From NCBI GenBank assembly GCA_014529385.2, contig CM043958.1, positions 151,326,793 to 151,390,792 on the forward strand: a DNA stretch of 64,000 bases, read 5' to 3'. Shown here one piece after another: positions 11,391 to 22,426 of the stretch; position 1 is the stretch's first letter; the number at the start of each line of letters is the position of its first letter. Source of the stretch: Adiantum capillus-veneris. Lineage: Eukaryota > Streptophyta > Polypodiopsida > Polypodiales > Pteridaceae. The position numbers and the translations under genes are program-made. The notes under the pieces were generated by a model that saw only the letters and a program-made list of their open reading frames with translations, was not told where the DNA came from and did not search any database.

Positions 11391-12143
11391 ACAATGGACT
11401 AGGAGATCCATTTGCACATGTCTCACTCTTCAAACAAGTTTTGAGAGCTAAGAAGGTGACAAATTTCCACACTCAGTACAAGGGATTTCAATTGAAATTG
11501 GAAGGAACAACCTTGGCATGGTTCCAACCTTGGAACATTAGAGATTTTCCAAACATAGAGCAACTTCTGCATGAATTTGTTGAGGAATTATCTAAAAGAA
11601 AATCAAGCATAACACTCTATCCCAAATCTCTGCTTTCAAGCAGAAAGAGAGCAAGAAAGTGACAGCCTTGGCATGGTTCTAACCTTGGAACATTATAGAT
11701 TTTCCAAACATAGAGCAACTTCTGCATGAATTTGTTGAGGAATCCTCTAAAAGGAAATCAAGCATAACAATCTGTCTCAGATCTCTGCTTTCAAGCAGAA
11801 AGAGAGCGAGAAAGTGACGGAATATTCGCTTGGCTTCAAACACTACATAAAGAAACGTAATGTACAAGAGTTACTGCAAGATGAGCGGCTATCAGTTCTC
11901 TTTATAAAGGGCTTCAGGAATGAGACTCTCAAGAAGGACCTACACTTGAAATCACACATAACATTTGAGCAAGTCACTAGAGAAGCATTATATCTAGTTG
12001 ACAATTGTAAGGCTTACAAAGAGGTGACAAGGAAGAAGATAATGCTACCAGCAGTGCCTCTTCAACTACGAGCAAATCCACAACAAAGTGAAATGTTCAA
12101 ACTCCAACCATGTCGATCATTGATCAATTGGTTGATGAAGTGA
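11391..12143 (+). pseudogene. gag: Gypsy gag capsid region, broken
   Basis: Gag forms the particle in which retroelement RNA is reverse transcribed. The capsid-domain pattern is visible as YNGLGDPFAHVSLFKQ, then LTLAWFQ-like residues (read TTLAWFQPWN) and FPNIEQLLHEFVEELSKRKSS. After a tandem duplication come EYSLGFKHYIKKRNVQELL and LFIKGFRNETLKKDL. These correspond to the retrotransposon gag domain of Ty3/Gypsy elements. The reading frame is broken by the 155-bp duplication at 11511-11818 and by stops, so this is a pseudogene. The start codon is not identifiable. Upstream lie the leader and the unidentified frame, and the zinc-knuckle part follows at 12.8 kb. Confidence 0.7.
11511..11818 (+). 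repeat. 155-bp tandem duplication inside gag
   Basis: The sequence from ccttggcatggtt to the gagagcaagaaagtgac end occurs at 11511-11665 and again at 11666-11818, with a few substitutions. It duplicates about 50 codons of the capsid region and changes the frame. Confidence 0.85.
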
Positions 12144-12802
12144 CCAAGAGGATGAACCAAGTTAATAGACCAAACCCGAATGTACGTTAACAACCCACAA
12201 GTAGATGTTACACTTGTGGAAGGAATCATCCCACCCCATGGTGTAACACTCAGCCTAGACCATCAACAGTCAACCGTGCTATAAATTTTAAAGTGATGTG
12301 CAATCGAGAAAAAATGGACCAACCACGAAACTAATGAGTGTTTTTACAACAAGAAAAATGTGACGGAAAGGCCATATGGACCTCTAAGAGTGCAATCTTT
12401 GCCACCACCACCAAGGTACCAAATCAATGCAACCCAAGGGGGAGACAATCCTCAACCAATGTTGGGGCAACAACCTCCTTTACCTCAAGAGAACCAAGAA
12501 ATCATTAGATAGAATGCTTGTGAGTCGAAGAATGTTGCCACCGACTTCATATTATGAAGAACCAGTTGAGTCTTATGAGAGAGAACCTTAGAGTAATACA
12601 TTCGTAGACAAAGGTCATCCTTATTGGACTAGTATAGATGATGATGCAGAGCCATCATATGTTGTGCAACCAACAAAAAATCAATATATGATGAATGAAA
12701 ACATGCTCATGTTCATAGCAAACCAGAATTATAAACCTAGAGGTTACCTTCTATATCAAGACAACCAATGGGGCTCCACAAGCATCCCAACTGACAAGTC
12801 AA

Positions 12803-13325
12803 TGCTATGAATGTGGAGGTGATCATTGGACAAGATCTTGTCCACACAAGGGTGAACATAAAATGATTTTTGGATTTTGTGATGGATGTGCAATCGATCA
12901 TGTTCTCCTAAACTATCCAAGAAATCATAATAACAAAGGAAACTCAATGATGAATATCATTGGGATTTTTCCATGCTCAAGTGGATCAAAAAGTGAGCCT
13001 AAGTTGTCAGCAACACACCTGTCGAGGACGAAAATAAATTGCATGTTCAAACAGAATTTGAGAGCTTGTCAGTGAGGACTCCAAGAAAATCTTGAAAGGC
13101 AAAACGAGGCAAAATAAAGGCAAAGAGGCTAAAAGATATTACTGCCTTAGAAACAGAGCTACAACAAGGGAGGGAGAAACTAAAACATGAAAAAGAGAAC
13201 AAGAATCAAACAAAAGGAGTGGTCTCATCCAAAATATCATCTGGAGGTTCGGTCTTGGTAGAAAAATTCATAGAATCTTCAAAGGCTCTATTACAAGCTT
13301 ACAAGGCTAGACTGAAAACCAAGTA
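12803..13325 (+). pseudogene. gag: Gypsy gag zinc-knuckle and charged spacer remnant
   Basis: At 12803-12841 the plus strand encodes CYECGGDHWTRSC, a retroviral-type zinc knuckle with one residue fewer than CX2CX4HX4C between the second Cys and His. A second, decayed knuckle follows (CDGCAIDHVLLNYP). From about 13100 another frame reads LETELQQGREKLKHEKENKN and SSKALLQAYKARLKTK before a stop near 13325, a charged spacer. Zinc knuckles in gag bind the element's RNA. No protease, reverse transcriptase or integrase follows in this orientation, because the sequence is cut by an inverted LTR at 13342. Confidence 0.55.
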
Positions 13326-13341
13326 GAGTCTGGAACAAAGA

Positions 13342-14492
13342 TGTTAGCGAGTTTATAGCATAGCTATCTGCCATTAGTATAATGTTAATACTCAAAGAAG
13401 TGACTTGGATGGGGCACGGAGACTCTTTGAGGATGTCAACCTCAAGAACCTACAGAACGAAGACATCTCTAGCACTAGCATATATAGCAATCTACCTATG
13501 TTCTATGTCACTGCTCTCGATTGTCACACCATTTTGGCACTCAAACAAAGTCCAAATGCAACGAAACTGTAGAGGAGGAGGTCTAAGACACCTAAGGACA
13601 CCATCCTATTAAGTTGGTCGCAATTCGACAAGGTACCAAAATCACGATTTATCATGATCACGGTCCTGAAAATTGCAACATAACATACCAAAAAGGTCTC
13701 CCTATGGTCTAGAAACACTCTCCAACGGCCAAAATGTCAAAAACAACCATCAATGCACTTAGAACAGTCAATTTAGCTCGCTAACATGTAGTCACGAACT
13801 ATAGCAAAATTGACAATGGTTACACTTAAATTTAAAACCATTAGGTCTTCCCAATCTCAAAAATTAAAAAACTTTTCAAAACATCAAAAGGGAATAAGTG
13901 AAGGGTGAGTTTAGGAAATGAAAAGACCCATGGAAGTGGAAAGTCAAAAAACTTTTTTGTGTTTATATAAAGAGAGATGGTCGAAGTGCACATTACTACA
14001 TTTGTATTTTTCTTTGCTTAATTTCACTTTATCTTATCTTCTCTTAAAAGTGTCCTTGCACTATGTAAGTAGTGAATATATTTATTTTGAAGCCATTACA
14101 CGAGGAACACAATGCAATAATCAAAATCAAATTTGGATTAGCAGAGTTCAAGAAAAATGGATTACAATGCACCAGAGAGTAGTCGCTCTCAGTCGTACGC
14201 TCCAAAACTTCAAAACCTTGATAATAATAATGTGTCCTTACAGACTTACAAAAATTAGGCTTCATACCTAGGGCTTCTCTTGGCCAATGGCCGGTCTACA
14301 TGGCTCAGGCTCAAATTAGGACTTTACAACTCAAATTTTACATAGACTAGCTTAGAAATCATTTGGCTAAAATTAAAAACTCTCATATAATTACAAGGCT
14401 TTTTCAAAAAATAATGATGAACCATCAAAAATTTGTGGCACATGATGAAGGGGTGGACTAGGAGGGTGCTCGTTTGGTTCATCTACCAACAT
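13342..14492 (-). mobile_element. 3' LTR of a minus-strand Gypsy element
   Basis: Read on the minus strand, it begins TGTTGGTAG at 14492 and ends GCTAACA at 13342, about 1.15 kb. It aligns throughout with the plus-strand LTR at 7709-8622, but with many substitutions and indels. The polypurine tract just outside its start (14493-14504) makes it a 3' LTR. It abuts the end of the plus-strand gag remnant, so this element may have inserted there or been joined there by rearrangement. Confidence 0.6.
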
Positions 14493-14504
14493 TCCCCCCT
14501 TCCT
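14493..14504 (-). other. Polypurine tract
   Basis: The minus strand reads GGAAGGGGGGAA immediately before the TGTTGG start of the LTR. This is the usual primer for plus-strand DNA synthesis in LTR elements. Confidence 0.7.
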
Positions 14505-14639
14505 AGTCATTGCATGCCCTCATGAAAGTTGTCTTTATCTTTGTCTTTGTCTTTGTCTTTGGTAGCAGTTGGTCTCCAGTTTGATGTGCTTGAGTCTTTA
14601 GTAATCAAATGTTCTTTTCTTTAGAGTCTATGTGAGTCT

Positions 14640-15779
14640 TCAAAATTTCTCTACGTGGACCACCATGTCTGCTTGGATTGCCAACTCCTTGAAAGGGTTG
14701 TTCATTATTGTGCTCTGGTAGGCAATATGGCACGTTGATAGGTCCCTTCTAAGCGGATTAAAGATGGGTGAATCCATCTCAAAGAATCCCATCATGAATG
14801 CTTCCTCAAATTTTTGCATGTAGTGCGAGGGCAAGAACATGACTCTGGAGAACATTCTCATGATTATGTTCCTATTGGAGATTGCTACCTCTAGATTTCA
14901 TGATATTCCTTTGTTCCCCTCAAGGAAAATATGCCATGGGTGCTCCATTGCTTCGATGTCTTCAAATTTTGTGATGCAAGTGATAATCCTTTTTGGAATC
15001 TTTACCATCATTTGACATGTGAGATCTGGGACATTGCGCATGTGCTTTATCACCGCATGTAAGGTATAAACCATGTAGTTCTCTGAGGGCGAGAAATTGT
15101 TGTTCGGCTTTGATAGAACAGGGTATTTCAATATTGATGACCTCTTACTCTGCCAATTGTAGTAGTTATCCTAGAATCACCTTCTATTGATGGGACAAAA
15201 GGTTGGGTCAATCCTGAGATGTTGAGGCGCATTGCGGTAGAAAGTCTCATCCTGCGGTCTCTTGTTGAACCATTTCTTTTGCCATAGAGGTTGATTCTCT
15301 AATATGGTTAGCACCTGGTCCACTTTCATAGGTACATCTTTGTAGCCTCTCTTCATGTTTGGCTCAAGAGCTGGCAATAGATTTTTCTTCCACAAGATGG
15401 CCTCTTGCTTCATGAGTGGTAAAGGAATCATCCGATGGCCAAAATTTTGTACTACTTCATTTGGGTTGATTATTAATAGGACCACTAATTCCATTACCTT
15501 TAGCTCATACTGCTTGTGCTCTCTATGAGAGGGATCTTGCACTTCCGAGATCCATTTCCTGATCTCCTCTCTTGCATCAAGAGTCTCCTCTGTAGCTTCA
15601 AAACCATGGAGGCCTCCTTCAATAGATGTGCTTGGCAGATCTACTGGGGGTAGGTCTACCCTTGTGGTTACTGCTTCTATTGCTCGTGCTTGTGGTATAA
15701 CCACAATAGCTTTGGCTTGGAGGGCACTGAATGCCAGTTCTTTCTCGTAACTCCAAAGCAGTTTTCTCAACTTGGGCAA
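14640..15779 (-). pseudogene. Unidentified retroelement frame upstream of the 3' LTR
   Basis: Reading from 15779 downward, about 200 codons are open without a stop to 15177. Recognisable stretches include REEIRKWISEVQDPSHREH, ELVVLLIINPNEVVQNFGHR and NQPLWQKKWFNKRPQDE. The coding trace continues with breaks through 15131-14898 and 14861-14640. It lies between a charged region (15.8-17.6 kb) and the 3' LTR, the position in which some plant Gypsy lineages carry an extra frame after pol. I see no transmembrane segment, signal peptide or known domain, so an env-like role is not supported. It could also be a gag relative or a captured sequence. Confidence 0.4.
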
Positions 15780-15817
15780 CTAGATCTGCATGTGCTCTTG
15801 CTAACTGGTTTGAGCTA

Positions 15818-17611
15818 CTAGGTTTCTTGATCTTTTTGAGCTTGGATAGCCCAATGTCTTACAGTTATGATTTGTCTATCATGTCTATCCTGGGCTAGCT
15901 GATCTTTTACTGCCTTTATCTCTTCTAACATTGTAGCTGGAGCTTGTAATGTGGAAGTTGGAGTCGATGCGTCTTGAATTGCCAGGAGCTTTGATAGAGT
16001 GTGCTTCACGACGTTGTAAGTGTCGCTTACCTTTGCATTTTTGTGATGCTCTTTCTCTTGCTCCTCTTTCAATCTTTGTTGCTCTACCTATAGCTGACTG
16101 TTTACCACATTGTATTCTTAAGTCTCTTTGAAGTAGTATGCCGTGCCTTTCTCATCTTTGGCTAGCTCTTCTTGCAGCTTTCTTTGACTTTCTTGTAGAT
16201 CCTTAATCTACTGCTAGAGCCTTTGGTTGGCATCTTTTAGTGTCTAGGCTTGTGCTTTGAACTCACATCCAACTCCCATAGGTTGGAGATCGCTCTTTGG
16301 CAATGAAATTGCAACCTGATGTGTTCCAAATGCTTATTGAGATTGAACTCTTGGATGAACCAATCACCTCCTTCTATCACAATCCTGGAGCGCGGTGATA
16401 CTAGTCCCCTCTCTGGTGTGATTTGCCATTGAGAGATCCTTCTTTTCTTGATGTCCTCTTTCTTTTGGTGGAGACCGATCCTTCTTTTCAAAATCTTTGA
16501 TCTCTTGATCTTCTTGTTGCTTGGTAGAATCTTTTGTTTTGAAGGAACTCGCTCTTGCTTAATCTCGTTCTCTTTGTCTTCATGTAGCTCTTTGATCTTG
16601 TTATCCACTTTGTCAGCTTGCTTGTCCTCATCTTTTTCCACAAGATATGTCTTCTCTGGAGGGGTTTTCTCTTTATGTACATCTTTCTTTTTAGATTCTC
16701 GTTTGGTCTCTTCAGCAGGTGATGGTGTGGTTGGCTTGGGAGAGAAGGTAGTGTTGTTGCCGTGTGGATCTCTAGAGGTTCTACATCCGTCTCCTCCCTT
16801 GGCGGCTCTTCAATATCTTTATCTTTGTCCTTGGGGGAGTTTTTAGAACATTCCAAATCATTTGTCTTTTGCTTCTTAGAATCATCTTGAGCTCTCTATT
16901 CAACTTTCTCTTCAATACATTGTGGATATGTTGCCGCATGGTGCTGGCAAGCTCCACTGCACCCGTTGATGTCCTCCTCTTGTACTGCTTGATTTTTTTA
17001 ATCCCCTTTATACTTTGTGTTGTTTGAGAGGCTTGTCCAAATCTTCCTCATCCTCGTCATTTGCATCAGCACCCTCACCATCCACCTTCTTCTTTTCCTC
17101 CGCAATCTCCTTGCATCTTTCTTCCCTCAATTGCAATGCTTCCTTCATTGGCCTTTGTGTTTGGGTTATAGGGATTTGATCTTTTGGCGTGCGCTTGACT
17201 CACACTAGAGGAACATTAATATCTTCCTCTTCATCCTCATCCTCATCCTCATCTGCAGTTGTTTGGAACTCATACGGCATATCCATGTGTTTGGGCTTTA
17301 TCTCTCCGCTCAATTGGATGTCTAAGGTGGCTTCACTATTAGATACTTCCCTTTTGGAGCTCTAGACTCTTGTCGTCCTTGTGCCAGGTGTAGATGAGTA
17401 CCGCTTGGACTGCATGTTTAGATTTGTGCAAAAGATCAAGCTGAGAATCGGTCGACGGTAGTTGATCGATCATCCCTAGGGCCTGGTATGCTATTCTTGG
17501 GAGCACAAACCCTACATCCATGTATGTATTGTTCCTCTCAATGCTTTCCAGTATGTAATTTTCAAGTCGTAGCAGACTACCCTTTGCTCGGCAAACCCAT
17601 AGCCATGACAA
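15818..17611 (-). pseudogene. Charged, coiled-coil-like minus-strand coding remnant
   Basis: Several minus-strand frames relay through this region: 17611-17339, 16856-16488, 16641-16237 and 16072-15818. The middle part is very rich in Lys and Glu (for example ELHEDKENEIKQERVPSKQ). The part nearest 15.8 kb reads TMLEEIKAVKDQLAQDRHDR, which looks like a coiled coil. The frame nearest 17.6 kb contains DVGFVLPRIAYQALGMIDQL. All lie in the same orientation as the next frame and the 3' LTR, so they probably belong to one decayed element. No enzymatic domain is visible and the family is unknown. Confidence 0.35.
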
Positions 17612-18809
17612 CTAAAATGTGTAGATTGGGCTTTGTGTACCTTGGTGGTTTTTGTACTTTCAGGTGCTGTGAAATCATCCGCAATGGCAGCTCCATCTCT
17701 GAGTAGACAAGATCTTTTTATGTAAATTTGTGTCCCTGATGCTTGACAAAGGCTTCATCATTATCTATTGCTTTGGTCTTCAGCAGCATGTTGTGGTTGC
17801 CTGGAGGTAGATGGAGGGCTTGGTTTAAAGGTCGGTGGCGATTCAAACCTTAACTACTTATCCATATTTATCTATCAAGGTGGCCTCTTCATCATAGTGT
17901 ATGGAGCTCATGAGCTCATGAGCCCTCTAGAAATCTATGCCCCATGGAGGTAATATGAAAAAAGTATCCATTTGAAGGCACCCTGATCCCTCAAGAACTA
18001 ACTATAGTCACTAGGTCATGTGGTCACAGGTCAGATTTGGCTCTGGGAGACATGGTGTTAAATTTTTGGCATCTCAAGTGAACTACCCAATGTGATCCCA
18101 TTATTTAGTTTGGCTTTTAGGTATTTATTTTACTTATTTTTCAAAGTCCGGGTAGGGCAATTTACTAAGGTTGCTATATAAGGAACCCTCAACTCCCATT
18201 GTATTGTATCAATTCATTACCAAGGTTAGTTAATTCTCCAGAGTCTCTCTCTCTCTCTCTTTACGCTTCCACATCGTCGACTTTGACACATGTATTGCGA
18301 TCCATGCTACTCATATGGAGATTCTAATGATACCATCTGATTTAGCATGATTTGGGGATACTATGGTTCAATTTTTTTTTTGAATTTGGATCACTAGTTG
18401 AAAATTTATGCCACTTTTTAAAGAAAATCTCAGACTTAGAGAAATTTAGCACTTTGGTCAAGGTTTTAGCATTCAAATGGCTTTAAAATCTAGGGTTAGG
18501 CTATTCTTGGCATTTGGGACCTGATGGCATGACTTTGGTATGGAAATCTCACAGGGGGTCATGGATCGTGATCCATGTTTGTCATCCGTTTTGGGTGAAA
18601 CTTGGGGTACCTATTCCTATAGCCTATCCTAACACACTGGTGAAGAGATTTTCAAAATTGGACAAGTTATTCTCAAGTTCTCCCAATTTCCCAAGTTATG
18701 GCCTAGTTTGGTTTGACTTTGCCATATTTGGTTTTGGTTGGCATCTTTGATCCTTGATGGTGATCAATTTGACTTGTGCCACATCCTTCCATATTTGACA
18801 TTCTTAAAG
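17612..18809 (+). other. Non-coding; includes leader-like sequence with palindromic motifs
   Basis: No gene is seen. The part from about 18240 carries a short (CT)n run and two copies of the GATCGTGATCC-type dyad motif (18288-18307 and 18560-18577) that otherwise occurs in the Gypsy leader at 9.1-9.95 kb. This suggests it is leader sequence of a related element, plus orientation, cut at 18809 by the Copia insertion and continuing at 22618. Confidence 0.4.
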
Positions 18810-19000
18810 TGAAGGGGATCGGGGAGCACCATAGACAGAGAATGAGAGAGAGAAGGAGACACACGACACAGAGATATGGGTGGGGAGACTCCAAAGAGTG
18901 AGCAGCCCCCTATACACTTATGTTATGTATAAGGTATACAAGTCAGTGGGCGCCCAGAGTCTGGGCGGCCGGGCAAGGCACAAGCGCCTATACCCCAACA
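18810..19000 (-). mobile_element. 3' LTR of the non-autonomous Copia
   Basis: It starts TGAAGGGG and ends CCCCAACA as read on the plus strand. It is identical over 191 bases to 22427-22617. The adjacent polypurine tract marks it as the 3' LTR of a minus-strand element. Confidence 0.92.
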
Positions 19001-19079
19001 ACCTCCCACTTAAAGGCGACTGTGCCTTTAAGCAAGGGAACCTAGTCTAAAGACTAAAAAAGGTGAGAGAAAACCGCTC

Positions 19080-20765
19080 TCAACCGATGCCCACTGGCTG
19101 GCTGTGATCGTGTGCATCCGGCTCTACTGATAGACAAACATCCCGCTGCGGAAGCCACACAGAGATAGCTCCAAGCTCTGCAAATAGTCTATAAGAGCTC
19201 ATGCACTCTTGCAAGTATCGGTCCAATACCTGCAAACCTCCCCTATGCTCTATGCCGAGATCAGTCATCGAACAACTAATCAACCCTGCTGCAAATGCTC
19301 CCACTGCAGCTGCTATGTCGGGCCTCGAGATCAGCATCTCGTACATGAGGACACCGAACGTTGATGCAACCCTGGCAACCTCTGCCACCTCCAACTCAGA
19401 ACTCAACTCATGGCAATCCTGTCCCCTATCATAGAGACCATGGCACTCTGACTCCGAGCTCTGGAGTGACTCCTCGTGCCCACCACATATCACATGTGTA
19501 CCAAGAGTATCCATCTGTCCTGAATCTGCATCAAGCTCTGGCATAAGCATATCAAGAAATGACTCCACAATAGCTGACATCTCAACATCCATGTGAGTCA
19601 TCTCTGTCATCACCTCTGATGACTCATCCTGCTGTGACTCACTAGAGCTGTCCCGCTCTACCTGTGCATCCGTAGACGCAACCTGCACAACAAGGTCACT
19701 GCTCTGCACTCCATGCAAAGCATCCTGCAACCCACAAGCAAAAGAGACTCGCCTGCTCTCTCGCTCTCTACCTGGCTGCGTGATCACAGAGACAACACCG
19801 TCTCTCCCGTGATCCACATGCAATGGGTAACATGTACCACTCCTGGCACCTCTCGCAATCACTAGCGAACCCAAATGCATCACAAAATCTCGCTCTCGTA
19901 GCGAAATCTGACATCCACAATCCCGTAACTGTCTGACTGAGATCAAATCCCATCTCAGATCTGGCACATAACGCACATGACGCAGGGTAAATCTCATACC
20001 ACTGGGCAAGGACAAACATACGTCTCCTGTACCCTCAATGTCATACATAGCACCATCAGCCATGTGCACACAACCAAGTCTCCCACTAGAAAACGTGCTA
20101 AACCACTCACGATGCGACGTGACATGGAAAGTAGCATCTGAATCTAGTAACCAATGTGAAGACAATGTGCAATCCGATATGCAATCCGTAGACATAAGAT
20201 CGTCTGAAGACAAGCTAGATGTAAATGTGACATCGCCATCACAAGCATACTCAGTAACCACCGTACTGATCTCACTAGCATCTGTCATGCCCAAATCTGC
20301 ATCACGCATCTGTCGCCTCCTTTGTCTCAAACGCCTGAAACATCGACGCCTAATGTGCCCTCTATGTCCACAATGCCAACATGTCAAGTCTCTATGCCGT
20401 CGAGACTTGCGTGTGGGACCAATCTCTCCCATGGACATAGAAGTGGGACTAGACTCCCCTGTAGACATGGATGTCGCGTACATAGCATGTAAACTCTGCC
20501 ATAAAGCATGAGTTGTAGTCTCCCTCGAGACCTGCCAGTAAACAGACTCAACCAGATGCAAACAAATCGTAGACATTGCTAACTCATCAAGATCCTGCCA
20601 ATCATCATCACGCATAGACTTGGGCTTCGCCGATAAACCATGCAAGGGTTTATCCTGCCCCAAATCCGCCAATGCAACAAGCATATGTTCCTTCCAAGCA
20701 ACAAAATCTACACCATCAAACTGTGTCAAACCATAACGCTGGAAGTCAAATGAAAAATCAGCCAT
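19080..20765 (-). CDS. Copia gag-protease frame fused to a reverse-transcriptase tail
   Basis: The ATG at 20765 opens 561 codons without a stop; the open frame extends a few codons upstream but without an ATG. Residues 1-95 resemble the start of Copia gag (FDFQRYGLTQFDGVDF, then WQDLDELAMSTICLHL). The gag is shortened, because a zinc knuckle CWHCGHRGHIRRRC already follows at 129-142, with Arg-rich flanks. Residues 205-280 match the Copia protease region (HWLLDSDATFHVTSHREWF, HVRYVPDL, LISVRQL), with the active-site Asp kept but the usual DSG read as DSD. Residues 330-465 are acidic and low in complexity. At 470-491, FGVLMYEMLISRPDIAAAVG matches the end of Copia reverse transcriptase. Integrase and the YVDD core are deleted. 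An intact frame suggests that it is, or recently was, translated. Confidence 0.8.
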   Translation of the reverse strand: MADFSFDFQRYGLTQFDGVDFVAWKEHMLVALADLGQDKPLHGLSAKPKSMRDDDWQDLDELAMSTICLHLVESVYWQVSRETTTHALWQSLHAMYATSMSTGESSPTSMSMGEIGPTRKSRRHRDLTCWHCGHRGHIRRRCFRRLRQRRRQMRDADLGMTDASEISTVVTEYACDGDVTFTSSLSSDDLMSTDCISDCTLSSHWLLDSDATFHVTSHREWFSTFSSGRLGCVHMADGAMYDIEGTGDVCLSLPSGMRFTLRHVRYVPDLRWDLISVRQLRDCGCQISLRERDFVMHLGSLVIARGARSGTCYPLHVDHGRDGVVSVITQPGRERESRRVSFACGLQDALHGVQSSDLVVQVASTDAQVERDSSSESQQDESSEVMTEMTHMDVEMSAIVESFLDMLMPELDADSGQMDTLGTHVICGGHEESLQSSESECHGLYDRGQDCHELSSELEVAEVARVASTFGVLMYEMLISRPDIAAAVGAFAAGLISCSMTDLGIEHRGGLQVLDRYLQECMSSYRLFAELGAISVWLPQRDVCLSVEPDAHDHSQPVGIG

Positions 20766-22412
20766 AATGCTCGCAAAAGAGCAACCAACAATGAGTAGCA
20801 AATGTCAACCAAATCAGCCCTAAACTGGCTCGAATCGCATCAACAAAAGTCTGCAAATATGGCTGTAAGATATGGCTACAAATCAGCCCCAAAACAGCCC
20901 CAAAATTCAGCTCTTAAACAACTGCATAAACAAGTCACAAACGTGTCCCAGATCAGCCTACAACTGAGTCATACATGGACACCTGCAAAGAGGAAACAAT
21001 GGCTAAAAATTCAGCGCCCAAATAAGCCCTCAAACCTGCCTGTAAACTTGTAAACCTGTAGCTGAAACCTGCTGAAAAACCTCAAGCCATTAGTGCTCGA
21101 ATCCGGCTACCTAGCTCGTAGCCACACAAGCATACATCACAATACTCACTCCTGTGAGTGTGCCAAGATAACTGTACGCCTGTCAAACCCGTGAGCTAAT
21201 CACCAAGCCCACAATGTGCGGTATCGATGCATACACACGCACAAATCTCCCACCTGCAGAGAACACCGCACACAAATGCTGAGTGCAACCCGCAATCTCT
21301 ACCTAGATCGCATAAATGATGCGCATAAAACTCCTAGGAAAATTTCGCCAGAGTTTCGTCAGTAAAACGATCACAAAACCAGTAACCAAACTGACTGCAC
21401 GCTCAAAACCATGAGCAACCAAAGCGCATCAAACCGCACTCCAAATGCATGCACCAATCTCCACATTTTGCATACATCATTGCAAACACCTGCAAATCTA
21501 GTACACAAATATCTGCTCTACCTGTGACTGCCTAAAAACATGCTCGAGGCATACATTGCCGAGCTCAAAATGCAATCACATTAGTCTCCCTGAGCATCAA
21601 ACCACATAAGGCATACATCGTATCCTCCCACCTGTGAGGAAACTTGCAGCAAATATCACTCTCACATCTGAGAGCAAACCATGTGTGGAATCCTCGACAC
21701 ACAATAAACAACTGCTGCTGCTGCAGAAAATTCAGCGTTCAGAATTTTAAAATTCTGATATGACGAGCGCGTCCGGAGCATGCCAAAACCCCAAGGTAGA
21801 CTCCTGGATCATATGTATCCGAGTCCGGGTGTGAAAGCTATGCCAAAAACAGTGTTTTTGGGACCCGAGAGTGCACAAATAAACTTGCTGCTGTACCTGC
21901 TGTAATTCAAAGCATAATTTCAGCAAATAGACATCACCATCGCGTCCGGAGCGTGCCAAAACCCTGACCTAAACTCCTGGATCATGTAGATCTGACTCTG
22001 TATGACGGAGCTACGCAAAAAACTGCGTTTTAGAGCCCGAAAATGGCAAAAACGAGCTGCACACGGTCTTGAACTTGCTCCTGCTCCACTCTGCGTGATG
22101 CAATGTCCTCTCAATGCAAGCTCCAACACAAGAGCTCTGCCACAACAGCATCCAAGCACTCGAATGTCAAGCTCTCCTTCGCCGAGCACTTCTCTAACGA
22201 GCTCCACTGAGCTCAAAAGCTCCTCTCACCAAGGAAGCCGCAACCGCCTCCTCGACCAAGCTTGACCACACCAAGCTCCTAAGCTCCAAAGACAATGCTC
22301 CTCAAGCTAAAATCGCTCTCCGTGAAACTCCGCGATCGAACTCCACTGTCGAGAGCGAGCGAGCTATCGCCTCGAAGCTCTCAAAGCCGTCGTGCTCTCC
22401 GCAGTCACCATA
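20766..22412 (-). other. Long untranslated leader of the non-autonomous Copia
   Basis: About 1.65 kb separate the primer site from the gag ATG. No frame here is convincing as a gene. Short diverged repeats are visible on the plus strand, such as gcgtccggagc(a/g)tgccaaaac near 21770 and 21945, each followed by ctcctggatcat. The leader is C/A-rich on the plus strand, unlike the AT-rich flanks. Confidence 0.6.
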
Positions 22413-22424
22413 GCTCTGATACCA
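22413..22424 (-). other. Primer-binding site (initiator Met-tRNA type)
   Basis: The plus strand reads gctctgatacca, the complement of the Met-tRNA primer site. It lies two bases inside the LTR at 22427. Confidence 0.88.
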
Positions 22425-22426
22425 AT

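Noticed and set aside
20038-20511. 157-codon plus-strand frame
   Set aside because: Antisense shadow of the Copia frame at 19080-20765.
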